A stretch of 64,000 nucleotides of DNA, from contig NC_030387.2 in NCBI RefSeq assembly GCF_001625215.2, forward strand, positions 35,487,606-35,551,605, in the 5' to 3' direction. The notes beneath the pieces were generated by a model, which did not search any database, had not been told where the DNA came from, and saw only the letters and a list, made by a program, of their open reading frames with translations. Both the position numbers and the translations under genes were made by a program. Of this stretch, positions 11,923 to 24,981 are shown one piece after another; the stretch's first letter is position 1, and every line of letters starts with the position of its first letter. Origin of the DNA: Daucus carota subsp. sativus. Taxonomy: Eukaryota > Streptophyta > Magnoliopsida > Apiales > Apiaceae.

Positions 11923-14900
11923 TCAAAGTGCATATATGATTTCTCCACTGCTATCAATATCAAGGCTATCAGGATCAGAGTCCAAGTCATCCAGGTAATC
12001 GTCCATTTCCATGTCATACAAGCCAGGTGGTGGTACGGTTGCCTCGGAGATTATCTGCATGATCACATCAATGCTCTGCATGGGTTGCTCAGGCTCCTCA
12101 AACTGGTCACTTATCATCTTCTCATCCATCAGATCTGCAGGAAGGTTCTTTAAAAACCACTCATGGTTCCTGATTTCAGGCATGCTTATTCTCTGCACTC
12201 GTAAGAGCAAAACATATTAGATTAGCATATCACTAGAGCTAGAAGGCTACATTAACTACAGAGTATACCAACCTAAACTAAGCTAAAAACTTCGTCTGTG
12301 ACTATACTTCGTTAAATCTGGAAGGTATTACCAAACTAAAAGACTTCTAAAATCTGCCACAAGACTTATCCAATCTTCCAATATGAATTCCTACTTGCAT
12401 CCAGTACCTAGTCTATAGTATCCCATATTTTAAGAGGTTAATTATACGGACAAAATATACCAACCACCAAGTACCTTGTACTGTAGTTTAAAGAAGTCAT
12501 GTCTCATGGACAGAAAACCAATCCGTTTAGTACTATTTCTAGAGAAGACAACACTTTTCCCAAATCAGTTCCATCAGCAAATATTCTTATGGGCAGACAG
12601 TCTAATAGGGAAGCACTTCATCAACAATGTTTATAGAGTGGAGAAATTAAATCCATTGAGATATGACTGAGGCCAGGAACACTAATAAGTAATAGGCATA
12701 AGTCAGATATTTTTGCACACCATTCAACGGACTGTAACTAGATTAATGTAAAACAAAAGGTAAAGTGGAAGGACCCCATAAATGTACCTCTTGTAATTAA
12801 AATATCCAAATTAGGGATGCTATCTCAGAATCCGGACCTTTTTAAGTGCTAGAACAAAAGTATTGCACTCTTCAAAGTCAGATAGTGAAACAGCATATAT
12901 GAGACGAAGAACAATAGTGAACTTGTAGCTTGGTATTGTGGCTTCTTCTTTTAGAAGTGACCACTTATTCTAGCAGTTACAAACATCAAGGTCATTTGTA
13001 TACCAACAATAGAACAGTTTGTTAAACTAACCATAGCAGGGTCTGCAACAAAGATTCTGGAAATCAGGTGACGACACTCGGGCGATATTTCAATGTTCTC
13101 TGGAATGCAGTACTGGACATTCAAAATTCGCTGCAGAAGTTGAAGTAAAACTCTATCAAAATATAACAAATATGGACAAGAGCACTTAACTAAAAGTACG
13201 CTTGAGTCTCAAGAGACCAAAGTCATAAAGTCCTATGAAATACCTGTATTGTCTTTCGAAAGTCTTTTGGTTCATCGGGGTCCTCAAATGGATAGGCCCC
13301 GACCAGCATAACATACAATGTCACCCCACAGGACCATACATCAGCAATCTGGAATTTAAGAAGTGTCTAGATTAAAGATCATTATGCACTGAGCGTCATA
13401 AGAAAATCTATTAGCACAATGAGGACTACTTGCATACACAGACTAGGAAAGTTAGACTAATACGGTTAAAACAATTGGTTAATTTTAATGTGAACCGAGA
13501 TGTATTTAGATTGTCTGCCTTGGATGTAAAATTCAGAACAGAGAGAAGAGTGCAGTCAGCGCCAACCCAACAAATCTAACTTACCCCTGTCCGTCACTCC
13601 TCTTTTCTTTTCTTCCGAATACCCAGACAAGTTCTTGAAAATGTAACTTCCGGATGATGAGAAACCATATGGAGATAATTCAAGTAAAAAATTTTAACAC
13701 TTTAAAAAGCTCCTGTCAAAGCTATTACTTGCATCAAAATTCCTAAACTACACACAACTGAAGAAAAATCACAAACCTTGGTTATTCCATGGAGAGAAAA
13801 GAATGAAGAGCTAGCTGTATTTCATTAAAACTACTTGCAGCATCTTGGGGATGTGGAAACTGTAAACCTTCTAGTCAATGATTATTCTTGATTAGGACTG
13901 TCCTCCTGACTTTTAAGATCCCGTCTCAAAACTTACCTTTCAGTGTGTATGCAACTCACTGAAGCACACAACGACTCACTCACTTTAACGCACCCTTTCG
14001 GAGAAAGTGAGTCAGATACCATTGTGTGCTAGTACAGGCAGTTAAAAAAAATTATTATTATTTTTTATTATCCAATTGGTTTCACTTCATCTTGGGTATT
14101 AATCAAGTCAAAATTTAAGCAACTTAAAAAATTATTAATCTTTGCGTCGACCAGTCCAAGACCCTTCTAATACTTGATTAAGTTACATTATCAAGTTCTC
14201 AGCACCATGTCCTAGAATTACAAGAATGTTTGAATCTAATAATTCATGTAAAGTTTGTACCTTGCCATCATATTCCTGTCTAAGTAATACTTCAGGAGCA
14301 ATATATGCAGGTGTTCCCACTGTTGATTTAGGTTGTGAGTGCAGCACAGAAGACTGAAAAGTAACATAAGCAATAAGGACTATGTATTCCATATATTGTA
14401 CTGTAAAGAGGCATAAGTTGACATAAACTGAAGATCATCAAAAACAATTTCATGGAAGTTTTAAGTGGGATGAACCCTCTCAATATCTTGCCTAACAGGT
14501 TTACAAGCCAGTAACATATGCTCAAGAATCAAGTTCACATTAAACCAAACAAAATGAAAGATGAGTACAAAAGCTACCTTGGAATACCCAAAATCGCATA
14601 TCTTAAGTCGTGGAGCCACACTTCCATCCAACAATGTGTTCTCAAGCTTCAAGTCTCGATGACATATTTGCTTCAATAAAAAAGTTCCATCACATACAAA
14701 TCAAATTCACTAAATGGTTTCATATTTTGCATAATTAGGAATATAAGAAAAGATTAACAGACAGAAAAAACTTAAGCAGGCAGAAGATCTATATACCATA
14801 GCATGACAATAGCTGACTCCAGAGATAAGTTGTTGAAAGAAAAAGCGAGCCTGCAAGTTCAAGCCATTTAACAGTCTAAAGGAATAATTACTAAAATAGA

Positions 14901-16127
14901 GCAAAACAAGGTATGCCAATAACAGTTAATGTGATGAAAACCTCGTCCTCCCTAAATCGACCAGCATTGCAGATTCTCTCAAAAAGCTCTCCTCCAGATG
15001 CATACTCCATGACAATAGCCAAATGAGTAGGTGTCAATATGACCTACAACACACAAGCAGAAGAATAAATACTCTGGAGCTATGAAAATATTAATCAAAT
15101 GTTAGTGCCATAGCTATTGATACGAATAAAAGAAACACTGTTATAGCTATTTCCATTTGCAAGTACTCTACAAGGATAGACTGATACATATTTTGAACAC
15201 TGTAAAGTATGAAGCTGAATAATTTGTTCCAGCTAGCAACTATAGCTATCTTTCAACATCCACCTCCACATCCTTATTTAAAGGTGGAATCTTTAAAGCT
15301 TAAAATACCAAATCATACCTCTTTAAACCTAACAATGTTCGGATGCCTGAGAGACCTATGATTGATGATTTCCCTTTGAACATTTTCATCTATCTGCAAC
15401 AATCACAAACGCATAAACCAATCAAGAAAAAAAAAAAAGAAGAAGAAAAAACCACCCCAGCTATACAAATATTTCCTGTGCTTCCGCAGAACAGCAAAAT
15501 TTCCAAGCCTCTCCAGTGGAAACACTTAACATGATACTACAAAGTAAACTAACTCTCACTAAAATGAATATATTTCCTGTATGGCAGCTACTTCTGTAAA
15601 TTAGTTAGCAATTCTCTCCACAAATAACAACACATGATCGAAGAATTCCACCTAAAGACGCATTTGTAGAAACCTATATCAATTTCAAACACAAGTCCTC
15701 ACGAAAAGAAACATCTAGAAAAACCCAACTTTCCAAAAACTAAACAAGCTCATATTCAACACACTTTCCCCAAAAGCCCCAAACTTTCCAAAAATAAACC
15801 AACATTAATCCACCCACATGCCTTACCAACTTAACCTCTCCATAAATACCCAAATAAAACCTTCCAAAATAGTAAATTTCACAAATAAATACCTAACAAT
15901 CAAACAAATTCAATTAAGTCACTTACAAATTAACAAATATATTAAAAATTAAATACCTTATCGCCTCGTTCGATGTACTTCACAGCAACTAACTCCTTGG
16001 TTTGTTTATCTCTCATGAGCCTCGCAATCCCGAAATTACCCGACCCGATATCTTTAACCAAGTCGTATCTATCACTGTCGTGCATAATCGGCATATCCAT
16101 ACCCGCTGCTGCCGGAGCCCGATCCAT
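11923..16127 (-). CDS. SnRK2 protein kinase, group III (OST1/SnRK2.6-like)
   Basis: Nine coding exons: 15957-16127, 15319-15393, 14942-15043, 14797-14850, 14578-14670, 14261-14353, 13244-13348, 13032-13130, 11923-12192; all introns are phase 0. The 353-residue product is a Ser/Thr kinase. It has a Gly-rich loop GSGNFG, catalytic Lys50 in VAVKYIE, HRDLK (138-142), DFG (160-162) and activation-loop [16 protein letters not shown], where Ser175 matches the ABA-dependent phosphosite of Arabidopsis OST1. The SnRK2 box ([16 protein letters not shown]) and the acidic C-terminal domain II ([19 protein letters not shown]) that binds PP2C phosphatases are present, placing it in the ABA-activated group [13 protein letters not shown] and RILNVQY favour SnRK2.6 over SnRK2.2/2.3. 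Small oddities are GRFREDE instead of GRFSEDE and ADPAMRIS instead of ADPA(K/T)RIS. In such kinases activity follows release from PP2C when PYR/PYL receptors bind ABA. Confidence 0.96.
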
Positions 16128-16197
16128 CTACACAATCAAATCACATTAAACAGACATATACACACGCCTATACATACAGACGCTACCTCAATCCTAC
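16128..16197 (-). other. 70-bp 5' UTR intron abutting the SnRK2 start codon
   Basis: On the minus strand CAG/GTAGGATT at 16197 and TTGTGTAG/ATGGATCGG at 16128 define a 70-bp intron whose acceptor AG directly precedes the start ATG. The upstream exon (16198 to about 16310) would be a CT-rich leader. Inference from splice consensus and spacing. Confidence 0.6.
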
Positions 16198-16319
16198 CTG
16201 ATCAGAGTCGGTTGATTTTCTCTCAGTAGAACCCCTTTTTAGAGAGAGAAAGAGGGTGTTTTATGCGTTGAGGTCGGCGATTAATATCTTTGAATCTGTT
16301 GCTGTCTGAGAGTTATGTA

Positions 16320-17280
16320 TTGTACAATTGCATTGGATAATACAAAGAGAAAATCAAGAGAGAGAAAGAGAGGAGAGAGAAGCAGTGATGGTGACAGGGC
16401 AACACAGTGGGTGGAAGGTGCGTGGAATCTCGAACGACGTCGTTTGCGTGGGTTTGGATGAGCTTTCCGACGTCGTTTTGGATGGCTTCCTGATAGGCGA
16501 CAATTTTTGTTGTTCTTTTTATTGTCTTTTTGTGAGAGTTGTTTTTGTGGTGTTAGTTTAGCTGGGAAGTGACCAATTTATCCTTTTCCTGGTTTTTCTA
16601 GAGCGTTATCCAGATCAAATTCAAGATATTTTTTCATTTTTCTTTAACTCTTAAAAGAAATTATCTACAATTTTAAAACATTTTTTGATGTATTAATGCT
16701 TCATTTAATATTTCTACATAAAAGGAAGTACTTCGCGTTTCTCTAAAAATTACTCTCCTTACTCGCTGAATCTTAGGATTATTATAAAATGTTTGATGAG
16801 CAGTTGTAGAATATCTTGAAACTAGTGGAAATATTGGCAAGTCAATTTGGGATAAAATATTGGCAAAGGAAAATCAAGTTGAGAGACAAAAGCATTGGGA
16901 ACTAAGGAAGAGTTCAACAAGTTCCAAGCAATTACAGGCTTATCATAAACTATAAGAACTGTATTAACAAAAGGTAAAGAGCGTCGATCCGACTGATATT
17001 TGATTTGAAAATTCAAAATATTGAATTTATCAAATTTGATTATAGAATTTAGATTTGGATTTAATTTCTAAAACCGAAACTGTCTGAATTTAATATACCT
17101 AAACCAATTTCGAGTTATAAGTCATTGTGAATATTTGGTAGGGTTACTTCTAAGCTTAAAAGATGTAGAAGCCTATTTCCACTTAATTTAGATGAGTTTG
17201 ACTATTTTCGAGAAGTACTTAATTGAAGTAAAAGAAGTCGATGAGGATAAAAAAAAAACTAGCAAACTGAGAGGGAGTTT
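16320..17280. other. Promoter side of SnRK2 and AT-rich spacer
   Basis: It contains a GA-rich tract (about 16344-16383) and two ACGACGTCGTTT-like palindromic blocks near 16432-16480, which could be bZIP-type ACGT sites. No TATA box or gene was convincing. From about 17280 (tttggccgcgttt) a further hAT-like MITE may begin; the PIF-like MITE at 17486 seems inserted within it. Confidence 0.35.
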
Positions 17281-17485
17281 GGCCGCGTTTAAAAGCCTGG
17301 TTTATGAGTTTATAAGTTGGAAAAGCTTATTTATACAGTTTGTGTATAAAATCAAGAAGTTTTCTTGAGCATAACATTTTATATTTCATGACTTCTATTT
17401 CTTTCTGAGACATATTAATCACTTATAAGTCTTAATTTGCTTGTACATTTATCTCATTTCCTCACCTTTAAGTAATAAACACTTA

Positions 17486-17940
17486 TGGGGTGTATTCGAT
17501 TGGGATATTAACGGATTGTTTTTAGTCCACGGATTTTAACGGATTGTATGTGATTTTGATTTTATGCGAATTCTTTATAAAATGTCGCAGGTTGATAGGA
17601 TTTAAACACAGTGTTTCGAAATCCCATTGATTTTGGTGGGATTCCAAAAAAACTTAAAATACATCGAAGAATGCCACAAAACCAATCATTTTATGAAATC
17701 CAAAAAAATTCATCAGCATTAATTAAATACCGTCAGATTTTAATGGATTTTAAACAATTCCAATTGAATACCATCGGATTTTAAAATCTCAATTGAATAC
17801 CACCAGATTTTGTAGTATAATTTAAAATCTCAACTGAATATCTCAAAATTTTAATGAATTTCAAACAATCCCAATCGAATATCATCGGATTTCATGAATG
17901 AAAAAAAATGTTTTTAAAATTTCAATCAAATACACCTCTC
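17486..17940 (+). mobile_element. PIF/Harbinger-like MITE, intact copy
   Basis: 455 bp between TTA at 17483-17485 and TTA at 17941-17943. Ends are tggggtgtattcgattgg and, inverted, gagaggtgtatttgattg. The interior carries short direct repeats of aattgaataccatcgg. It is the same length as the copy at 30711-31165, so this is probably the family's master size. Confidence 0.85.
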
Positions 17941-18539
17941 TTATTTTAAACTCACACAAACAGCATTTTAGCGTTTTTTTTGCACAACTTCTTGCAACAT
18001 ATACAATTTCAATATAAGACTAGTTTTGAGAGTGTACAAGAATCTTCTTTCTTAATATCTATATTCTACTTATAATTTCTAATTTAATTTGAGTATAGAA
18101 AATTTATGAAAAACGGTTGTTTAATTCAAGAGATGTTGACTACTTTGAAAACCATAAATTTTCTGCAAATCCAATCACCGTCTTTCTCTTCCATACAGGT
18201 AAAACAAACCAGTTTTAAATTAGAGTAGTGCTACATGCACAAAATTAGGTACATAATTTTACACAAAATGACATGGCAATCTAGGTGGGGAGTTTTAATT
18301 GGTACTATTAATACATGTGCATGGGGCCATTCCAATCACAGGTTAACACATACTCATTCTGTGAATATTTCTGTACCCAATTCTTTGCATGTAGCATTTT
18401 TCTTTAAATTAATATGTTGCGTGTGCCGAAGAGCATATACTTTTGCAGCTTACATTACTACTGCACATCTGCATGCATTCAATTCTCTTAAACTGTTAGG
18501 AATCAGATTAACATTTCCCCCCACAGAAGAGAAAAAAAT

Positions 18540-18850
18540 AAAATTTATGGTGTTACGACTATGAAAATTAAAATCAATAGTCTGGCATTGGAGTAACATA
18601 TATAGTTGTTTCTTCAAAAGTCGAGGCCAGTCAATTTCCTTCAGAACCTTGTTGCTTGTTGTGCTTAATATGACTCCAAACTGCTGAAGATTTCCCAAGC
18701 CTGGCATATCTTCCATAGAAATGCCCTCGTCAGTATCATTTCCTCGGAGAAAAAAAATGACTCTAGTTTCCAGTGCAGATAGAGTCGGGTGGACCCAGCA
18801 TTGCGAAACTATCTGGCTGAATTACTAAATGAGTTTGTCTGGTGTGTATC
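18540..18850 (-). pseudogene. Coding-like relic, family not recognised
   Basis: On the minus strand one frame stays open for roughly 90 codons with a protein-like composition, including SALETRVIFFLRGNDTDEG, MEDMPGLGNLQQFGVILS and NKVLKEIDWPRLLKKQL. It may follow an acceptor-like ttcag near 18823. No start, no following exon and no family assignment could be found, so it may be an isolated exon of a decayed gene. Surroundings are AT-rich intergenic DNA. Confidence 0.35.
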
Positions 18851-20737
18851 TGTGTGTCCATGTGTGGTGATTGTATATACAGGGATCCATTATTAAGATA
18901 TAAGAGTCAATCAAAATATTCTAAAAATATAAAATTTCGCGTCGATTGATACCTACACACTAGAAAAATGATTAAAAAATATTCTACTAATTTTATAAAA
19001 TTTTATTCAATCAATCTCCCTTAATTATATATATTGAACGTCTGAATTATTTTTATTTACTCTTATTTCAAGTATTTTTTATTAAATTTAATTTTATTCT
19101 GCCAATCTATTTCTTATGTTATAGTGCCGATTATGTGAAAAAACAACCACATGTTGCATTGGACATTATAAAAAAAAGAAGCAAAAGTGAAGGACATAAT
19201 TCATAAAATTACATTACATGATAAACTAAAATAAATTTGTGTCAGTTAGAGAGTTGATAATTATGGGAGTATATTTTAAAAAATGTTAATTTAAAATTTG
19301 ATCTTGTGAAATGATTTTTTTTTTAATTATAAGTAAAATTTTATAGGAGTACATGTTAGTGGATATACATTTTAGAAATATAAAACAATTGTTAATGCTA
19401 ATTTATGTTCAATTAATAACCTATGGTGTCATTTATTTTGAATTGTATCTTATACTTATGAAAAGTTCTACAATAATAATTACAATTATGATTATAATTT
19501 TCTTTCCAAAAAATAATAAAAATTATGATTATAATTTACATATTTTATATTTATAGTGTAGTTATTATCTATTTTGTAGTTGTGATTTTCAGTTTCCAAT
19601 TAAATACAACAAGATGTAATCGGAGAGAATTAATGAAACTGAATCTTTTGTGGATAATATTTTTATATCTAAAAGTTCTGAATTTTTATTAAATTTTATA
19701 CTTCTATATTTTTTCCTTTATTCTGGTCCAAGTCTCAATATCTATTTTTTATCTTATAAAAAAAATATAAAATTGTTCAATCAAAATATTTTTGGGATCA
19801 ATTTATAGTCGCAAATCTTCACAATAATTCTCTAAAGCTTCCGCATATATATCTAATCCTAGGTTGTCTATACAAAGAAATTGATGCATGACTATTATGC
19901 AAATATAATGAGGTGAAGACAACGAGTTCACAAGAGCAAGTCGGAGAATCCATTCTCCAATTGCCCACGTTTGCGTTCAACTTTTCCGGTGTACCCATGT
20001 TAATTCAATTTTTCCATAACTGTCCATGTATTGTACTGTAAGTTTAAAATAAATAAAATACTCGGACCCACAACTTTTTCTTATACATAAATATATAATG
20101 TCTTGCTCATGCACTACGGACAAAATGCACACAAATCACCAAAATTTTATACAATTTATATATATGCTCAAATTAAATTAAAATCTTTTAGTTTTTAGTA
20201 TATTTATAGTACTATTATAAGGTATTATATATTATATATTAATAAATATTATATAAAAATAACATGATCTGTTTATTTTTGAAGATCTTATAAGTTATAT
20301 AAAATATTTTAAATACTATTATTTTGAAAAGATATCGACAAATTAGTTATTGTAAGTATCGGATCCATACACAATCCAGAGCAATCTTGTTCTTTTCAAT
20401 TAAATTCCGCACACAGTATCTGTACACAGTTTTAAAAAATATCCGTAAACCGCTTCCATAATACAATTGTACACCGGTTTTAAACTATAAGATCTCTTCA
20501 TATTATAAAAAAACATAAATGCATTACAAATCATGCTTCATTTTGATAGAAGATCATAAATATATCTTGCATATCTGTAGTTAAATTATAATATCTCGTA
20601 TTAATTTTTCGAATTACAGATATGTTTTCATAACTAACTAGTTACAAATCATAGTATATATATCTCTCTATACTCTGTCATTTTATTCATATTCTGAGTG
20701 TGCTCAAATAATATATTTGCAGAGAGAGACTAGCAAT
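18851..20737. other. AT-rich intergenic region upstream of the GARP gene
   Basis: Strongly AT-rich DNA with no gene or transposon end that I can delimit. Confidence 0.5.
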
Positions 20738-22164
20738 ATGGACATCGATCTTAATTCGAGTTTGCTTTACTTGAATGTCTCCGATCTTATGGCTCATATT
20801 GCAGTGATCGATAATACTTCAGAGAAGGTTGAGAAACTCAACGATTATGTTAAGGAATTAAATGCTGAGATGATAAGGATCAAAGAATCAAACTGCCATT
20901 CCCCTCTATGCATCCTCATTTTAACTGAAGGTATAACTTGTTTTTATTAATTATTCTTTTATTTATACACCAAATTACGCATTTATATATTTATTTTGTG
21001 ATTTAATTAATTTATATGATTATATATTCAGCAATCCAAAAATTGGAGAAAGAGATTCAGCACTACTACAAAGATATGAAGGATAATAGAGAAATAGAAG
21101 GACGTGTGACATTGGAAAATGGTAATCCTAAGGGAGCAGAAATGCCGGGAAAGTCAAGTGATGCTAACAAAGGGAATTCGATGAGTTCTATTCAACTTGG
21201 AGGAAAGAGTATTGCATATGATACAACTAAACAAACTGATGCAGTGCACGACAACTCATCGGTAACGTTTTCTTTTACTATTTTTGGGATATTTTTCCTT
21301 TACTAAATGTAAACGGTGTCTTATTATTCATTTATTTATTTTATGTGAATATTTTTTTCATTAATATAATAATTTCTTACACAAAAAATTATAAATATTG
21401 TCTCTTATTAATAACTATGGATTTTATATTTATTTTTTTCACAACAAGGTGAACTAGACTATTTTTGTGTTTATTTTGATCATCAGGGGTCGATGCGAGA
21501 AATTGCTGGGTCATATGAAAATCCAAGAACCCAGAATAATGTGAACATTAACCAGAGCGGAAGTGCTGTTATACATTATCAGGGAGAATCACGTGTGATC
21601 ATAAGAGAAACCTCCAATTTTAATAATGTTCAGCATTCTTCTATCGCAATGGTTGGTTTGAACTTCAGTGGGAACTATGTTACACATGTAAATCATCATC
21701 CGCCAGCTTCCATGATGGACCCACAAAAGAAACCAAGACTTCGCTGGACACATGATTTGCATCGTGAATTTATGCGAGCAGTAGATGAACTTGGAGGTCC
21801 AAATGGTAACAAAATTATTCTATATGTTTGTTTTTATTATAAAATATTTTTTTCTCTATTTTAATCAGTTTTAGTTACGAATTTATCATTGAATCTTATT
21901 TTATAATCTTTGTATTACAGTTGCGACACCAAAAAAGATTATTGCGAAGATCCCAATGCACAACCTGACCACTGATGAAGTTAAAAGTCATTTACAAGTA
22001 AGTAAAGTCCTCATACTTAAATTGAGTTCACAATTTTATTATATACTATTTCACTAGTAATTTGGTTTTTATTATTAAATATACAGAAGTGCCGGCAACA
22101 TGCTCGGAAAAGTAACTTAGCTGCACAGACTACTTCAGCTGCCCTTCCTCACAATCCTCATTAA
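20738..22164 (+). CDS. HHO/NIGT1-like GARP (G2-like) transcription factor, divergent
   Basis: Five exons (20738-20930, 21032-21261, 21487-21805, 21921-21997, 22087-22164) give 298 residues. The N-terminal part (LNDYVKELNAEMIRIKE...PLCILILTEAIQKLEKEIQHY) matches the hydrophobic/globular domain of HRS1/HHO/NIGT1 nitrate-responsive repressors. The single Myb-like GARP domain lies at about 222-282: KKPRLRWTHDLHREFMRAV, then ELGGPNVATPKKI, then LTTDEVKSHLQK. In characterised members the last block continues YRLHTRR; here it is CRQHARK. The protein then stops after about 16 residues, where relatives have a longer C-terminal tail. The start ATG at 20738 follows a short leader. DLNSSL near the N terminus resembles an EAR-type DLNxxP motif but lacks the Pro. 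Likely nuclear and DNA-binding; target preference may differ from canonical members. Confidence 0.85.
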
Positions 22165-22987
22165 ATTGTTGAGATCGTGAAGCAAATATGTCATCGAGCT
22201 TTACATAAAGTACCTTGATCATGTACAAGAAGGTGAAAAGTACATGTAATGAAGGTTTTGAAAGTAGTTATATACTTTGAATGTTGTTTTTATCATGTTT
22301 GTTTGGATTAGTAAGAACTTATGTGCTTTGATTACAAATGCATGGATTTTGCAGATTGAAGCATTACTAATATTGAACAAAAATTATGAGTTATCCTAAT
22401 AGTAGTTCGGTCTTTTGAATTTGTAGTAGATTTGTCGAATGTAAACCAATATATTTTGAACTTCTTTTGATCAATGACATTAAGCAAAGTTTTTCAAGTT
22501 TAGATGAATAATTGAAACAGAAGGAACAATATATTCAAAATTAATATTTTATTAATTAATTCACTATTGTTGTAACAATGTCAAATAAAATATTAGCTAC
22601 AAGTTTGCTTGAGAGAGAAATGCACAAGTAAAATTACAAGCTTAGTTTACAAGTGATGTGAGATTTTTTTTAGTATACTTAAGTGACATCAATCTTAATT
22701 CACATGATGTTACCACCTACAAGTTTTTCTAAAATGCAACTAAGTTATGAGTAAGTGCTATTAAAGCATCCTAGATATACTTTTTACTTATTTAGACGAT
22801 CTTCCAGATGTTAATATATCATTTTTTTGAACTATATATTATTATTCTTAATATTTCACGCTTTTGTCTGGTGCACTCCTAGTTGTTGTCATAATCTTTA
22901 TAGGTCTGCAAATTATAGTTCACATGTGACTTATACTTTTAAAACATGTTACTTGAAAATTTCTTCATAGTTTGAGTGTTAATCTAT
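22165..22987. other. 3' flank of the GARP gene
   Basis: Probable 3' UTR followed by AT-rich spacer; no further feature seen. Confidence 0.45.
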
Positions 22988-23325
22988 GGCCCTGTTTGGA
23001 AGTTAGAGGTTTGGGGCAAAATTAGAGGTTTGAGGTGGTTTAGAGGTTTGACCACTAGAATCCGCTAAAATTGGTGTTTGGTAGTTAGCGGATTGAAATA
23101 GAGGTTTGGATCCAAAAAGCTAATTTTGAAAAAGTTACTTTGAGGAGCTTTTTGGGTTAGCGGTTTGGGTTTGTGTCACAAAAAGCTCATCAAACAGCTA
23201 TTTACCAAACAGTTTTACAATAAACCGCTAATACAATCCGCTAGTCAAAACATATATTTCAATCAGCTAGTCAAAACATCTAATTCAATCCGCTAACAGT
23301 TAACCGCTAATTCCCAAACAGGGCC
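22988..23325. mobile_element. MITE with ggccctgtttgg ends
   Basis: 338 bp bounded by ggccctgtttggaa and its inverted counterpart ttcccaaacagggcc, with many cgctaa/ttagcg subterminal motifs. The flanking duplication is ambiguous (TAT on both sides), so PIF-type is only suggested. Confidence 0.75.
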
Positions 23326-24069
23326 TATAATAGTATTTACAACTTCTATTACGGTGATAATAAAATCTTGCACACATATTTTATTGTTGTACCTTTAATT
23401 GAATGATGTTAAGCTCATACAAACCATGTTGGCATTCTTTATGCTTCATTCTGTCACAATTTTCACAAAATATTAAATGATGCAGTACTTTGTATTGTCA
23501 ACAAACTTTTTGTCATATTCGAATTGCACCAAATTTTATGACATTTTTATGTCAATTATTGTAATATCTTGAAACTCTTGCTATCATTTATCGTGACAGT
23601 ATTTTTATATACTCTTCATTCTTCCTCGTAGTCGGTGGCCAAATGACTTGTGACAAAAACTATCGTATACCTATCAAATAATAATTTTAACAAATTATAA
23701 ATCTACTTACTCATACTTAAACTAACATAACATAAGATAGAGTACGAATACATAATTAAATTATTACTGATAAAAGTATATTAATACTTTAATGAATATA
23801 TAAGAAAATCTTCAAAATTGATTAGAATTCTCTAATTAAGATTCATAATTGTGTTTTCTCCTCAGTTTATAGGTTGTTCAGGTGAATTTTGCATGTTGGG
23901 CCATCTTTGGATTAAAGAAAATTCTTTAAACTTTATATGGGCCCATAAAATCATCAAACTCTAATGTGTGAAACTCTGGATATGGTCCAAACAATATAGT
24001 ATTACGTGTAGTCTAATAAATTCGAATTTCCATCAAAATTTGAGTCCAATTAAGATTTTTATCTTCTAA

Positions 24070-24072
<3 letters not shown>

Positions 24073-24143
<71 letters not shown>
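24073..24143. repeat. (AT)n microsatellite
   Basis: 71 uninterrupted bases of alternating A and T in an AT-rich intergenic region. Likely polymorphic and prone to cruciform formation. The surrounding 23,330-24,970 holds no recognisable gene. Confidence 0.95.
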
Positions 24144-24144
<1 letters not shown>

Positions 24145-24981
24145 CTCCATCGATATGCAGTACAATTTGTAATTAAGATATGCTCATCATTATTATAATA
24201 TTCTATACATGCTACATGCCACTTAAAATTAATGTTATAATTTTATGATAAATTTAAATCTTTTAAATTACTTAAAATATTTTTTACATGATAATTTCTA
24301 AACTTATATGATATCAAAAACATTTACTCTATAATCTATTCAATTTAACACTGAAATAGATAATTTATTACCGAACAACAATAATATTAAGAATCAAATA
24401 TAATTATATAAAATTATTGAGTAAATAATATCATAATCAACCCATCACTTTGTAATTATAGATTAGCATTTTAAATAGCTTTCTAAATATGGACCATCAT
24501 GATGGGACGTGTCTATTATCATACAAGATCTTACTCATAAAATGATGTGCAATAGAAACTTATTAATTTGTGTTCTTATTATTTAGGTCATGTGGATGAG
24601 CGTAAGACCTCCTTTTCCCTGCTTAGAAGGTTCCGCGATGTTCTTGTAATAAAAAAGAGTATTGAAATTAGAGTTGAGTAAAAAACCGATTTGAAATCAA
24701 AATCCATAAAATCGGAGAAAATTAGTATGAATATAATCGTTTTGAAATCAAAATCGAAAAATTAAAAATTTAAATAGTAGAAAAATTTTAATATTACAAA
24801 TATGGTCAAAACATGAGCATCAAATTAGATTATGTTCATTTAGATGGAATGAAACGAGAAATGAATGAAATGGAAAATTACAAATAAGTTTGATGAAAAA
24901 AGAAGTAGGAAGCATGAGACGTTCCACGTTGGAAAAGTGGAACGAACATTCCTTCTAGAGAATGAATGAAGGAATGAGAAT

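Noticed and set aside
24073-24143. Could the AT run be a centromeric or array structure, or CRISPR-like repeats?
   Set aside because: It is a simple dinucleotide run; no spaced direct repeats of CRISPR type exist anywhere in the window, and the genome is a plant's.
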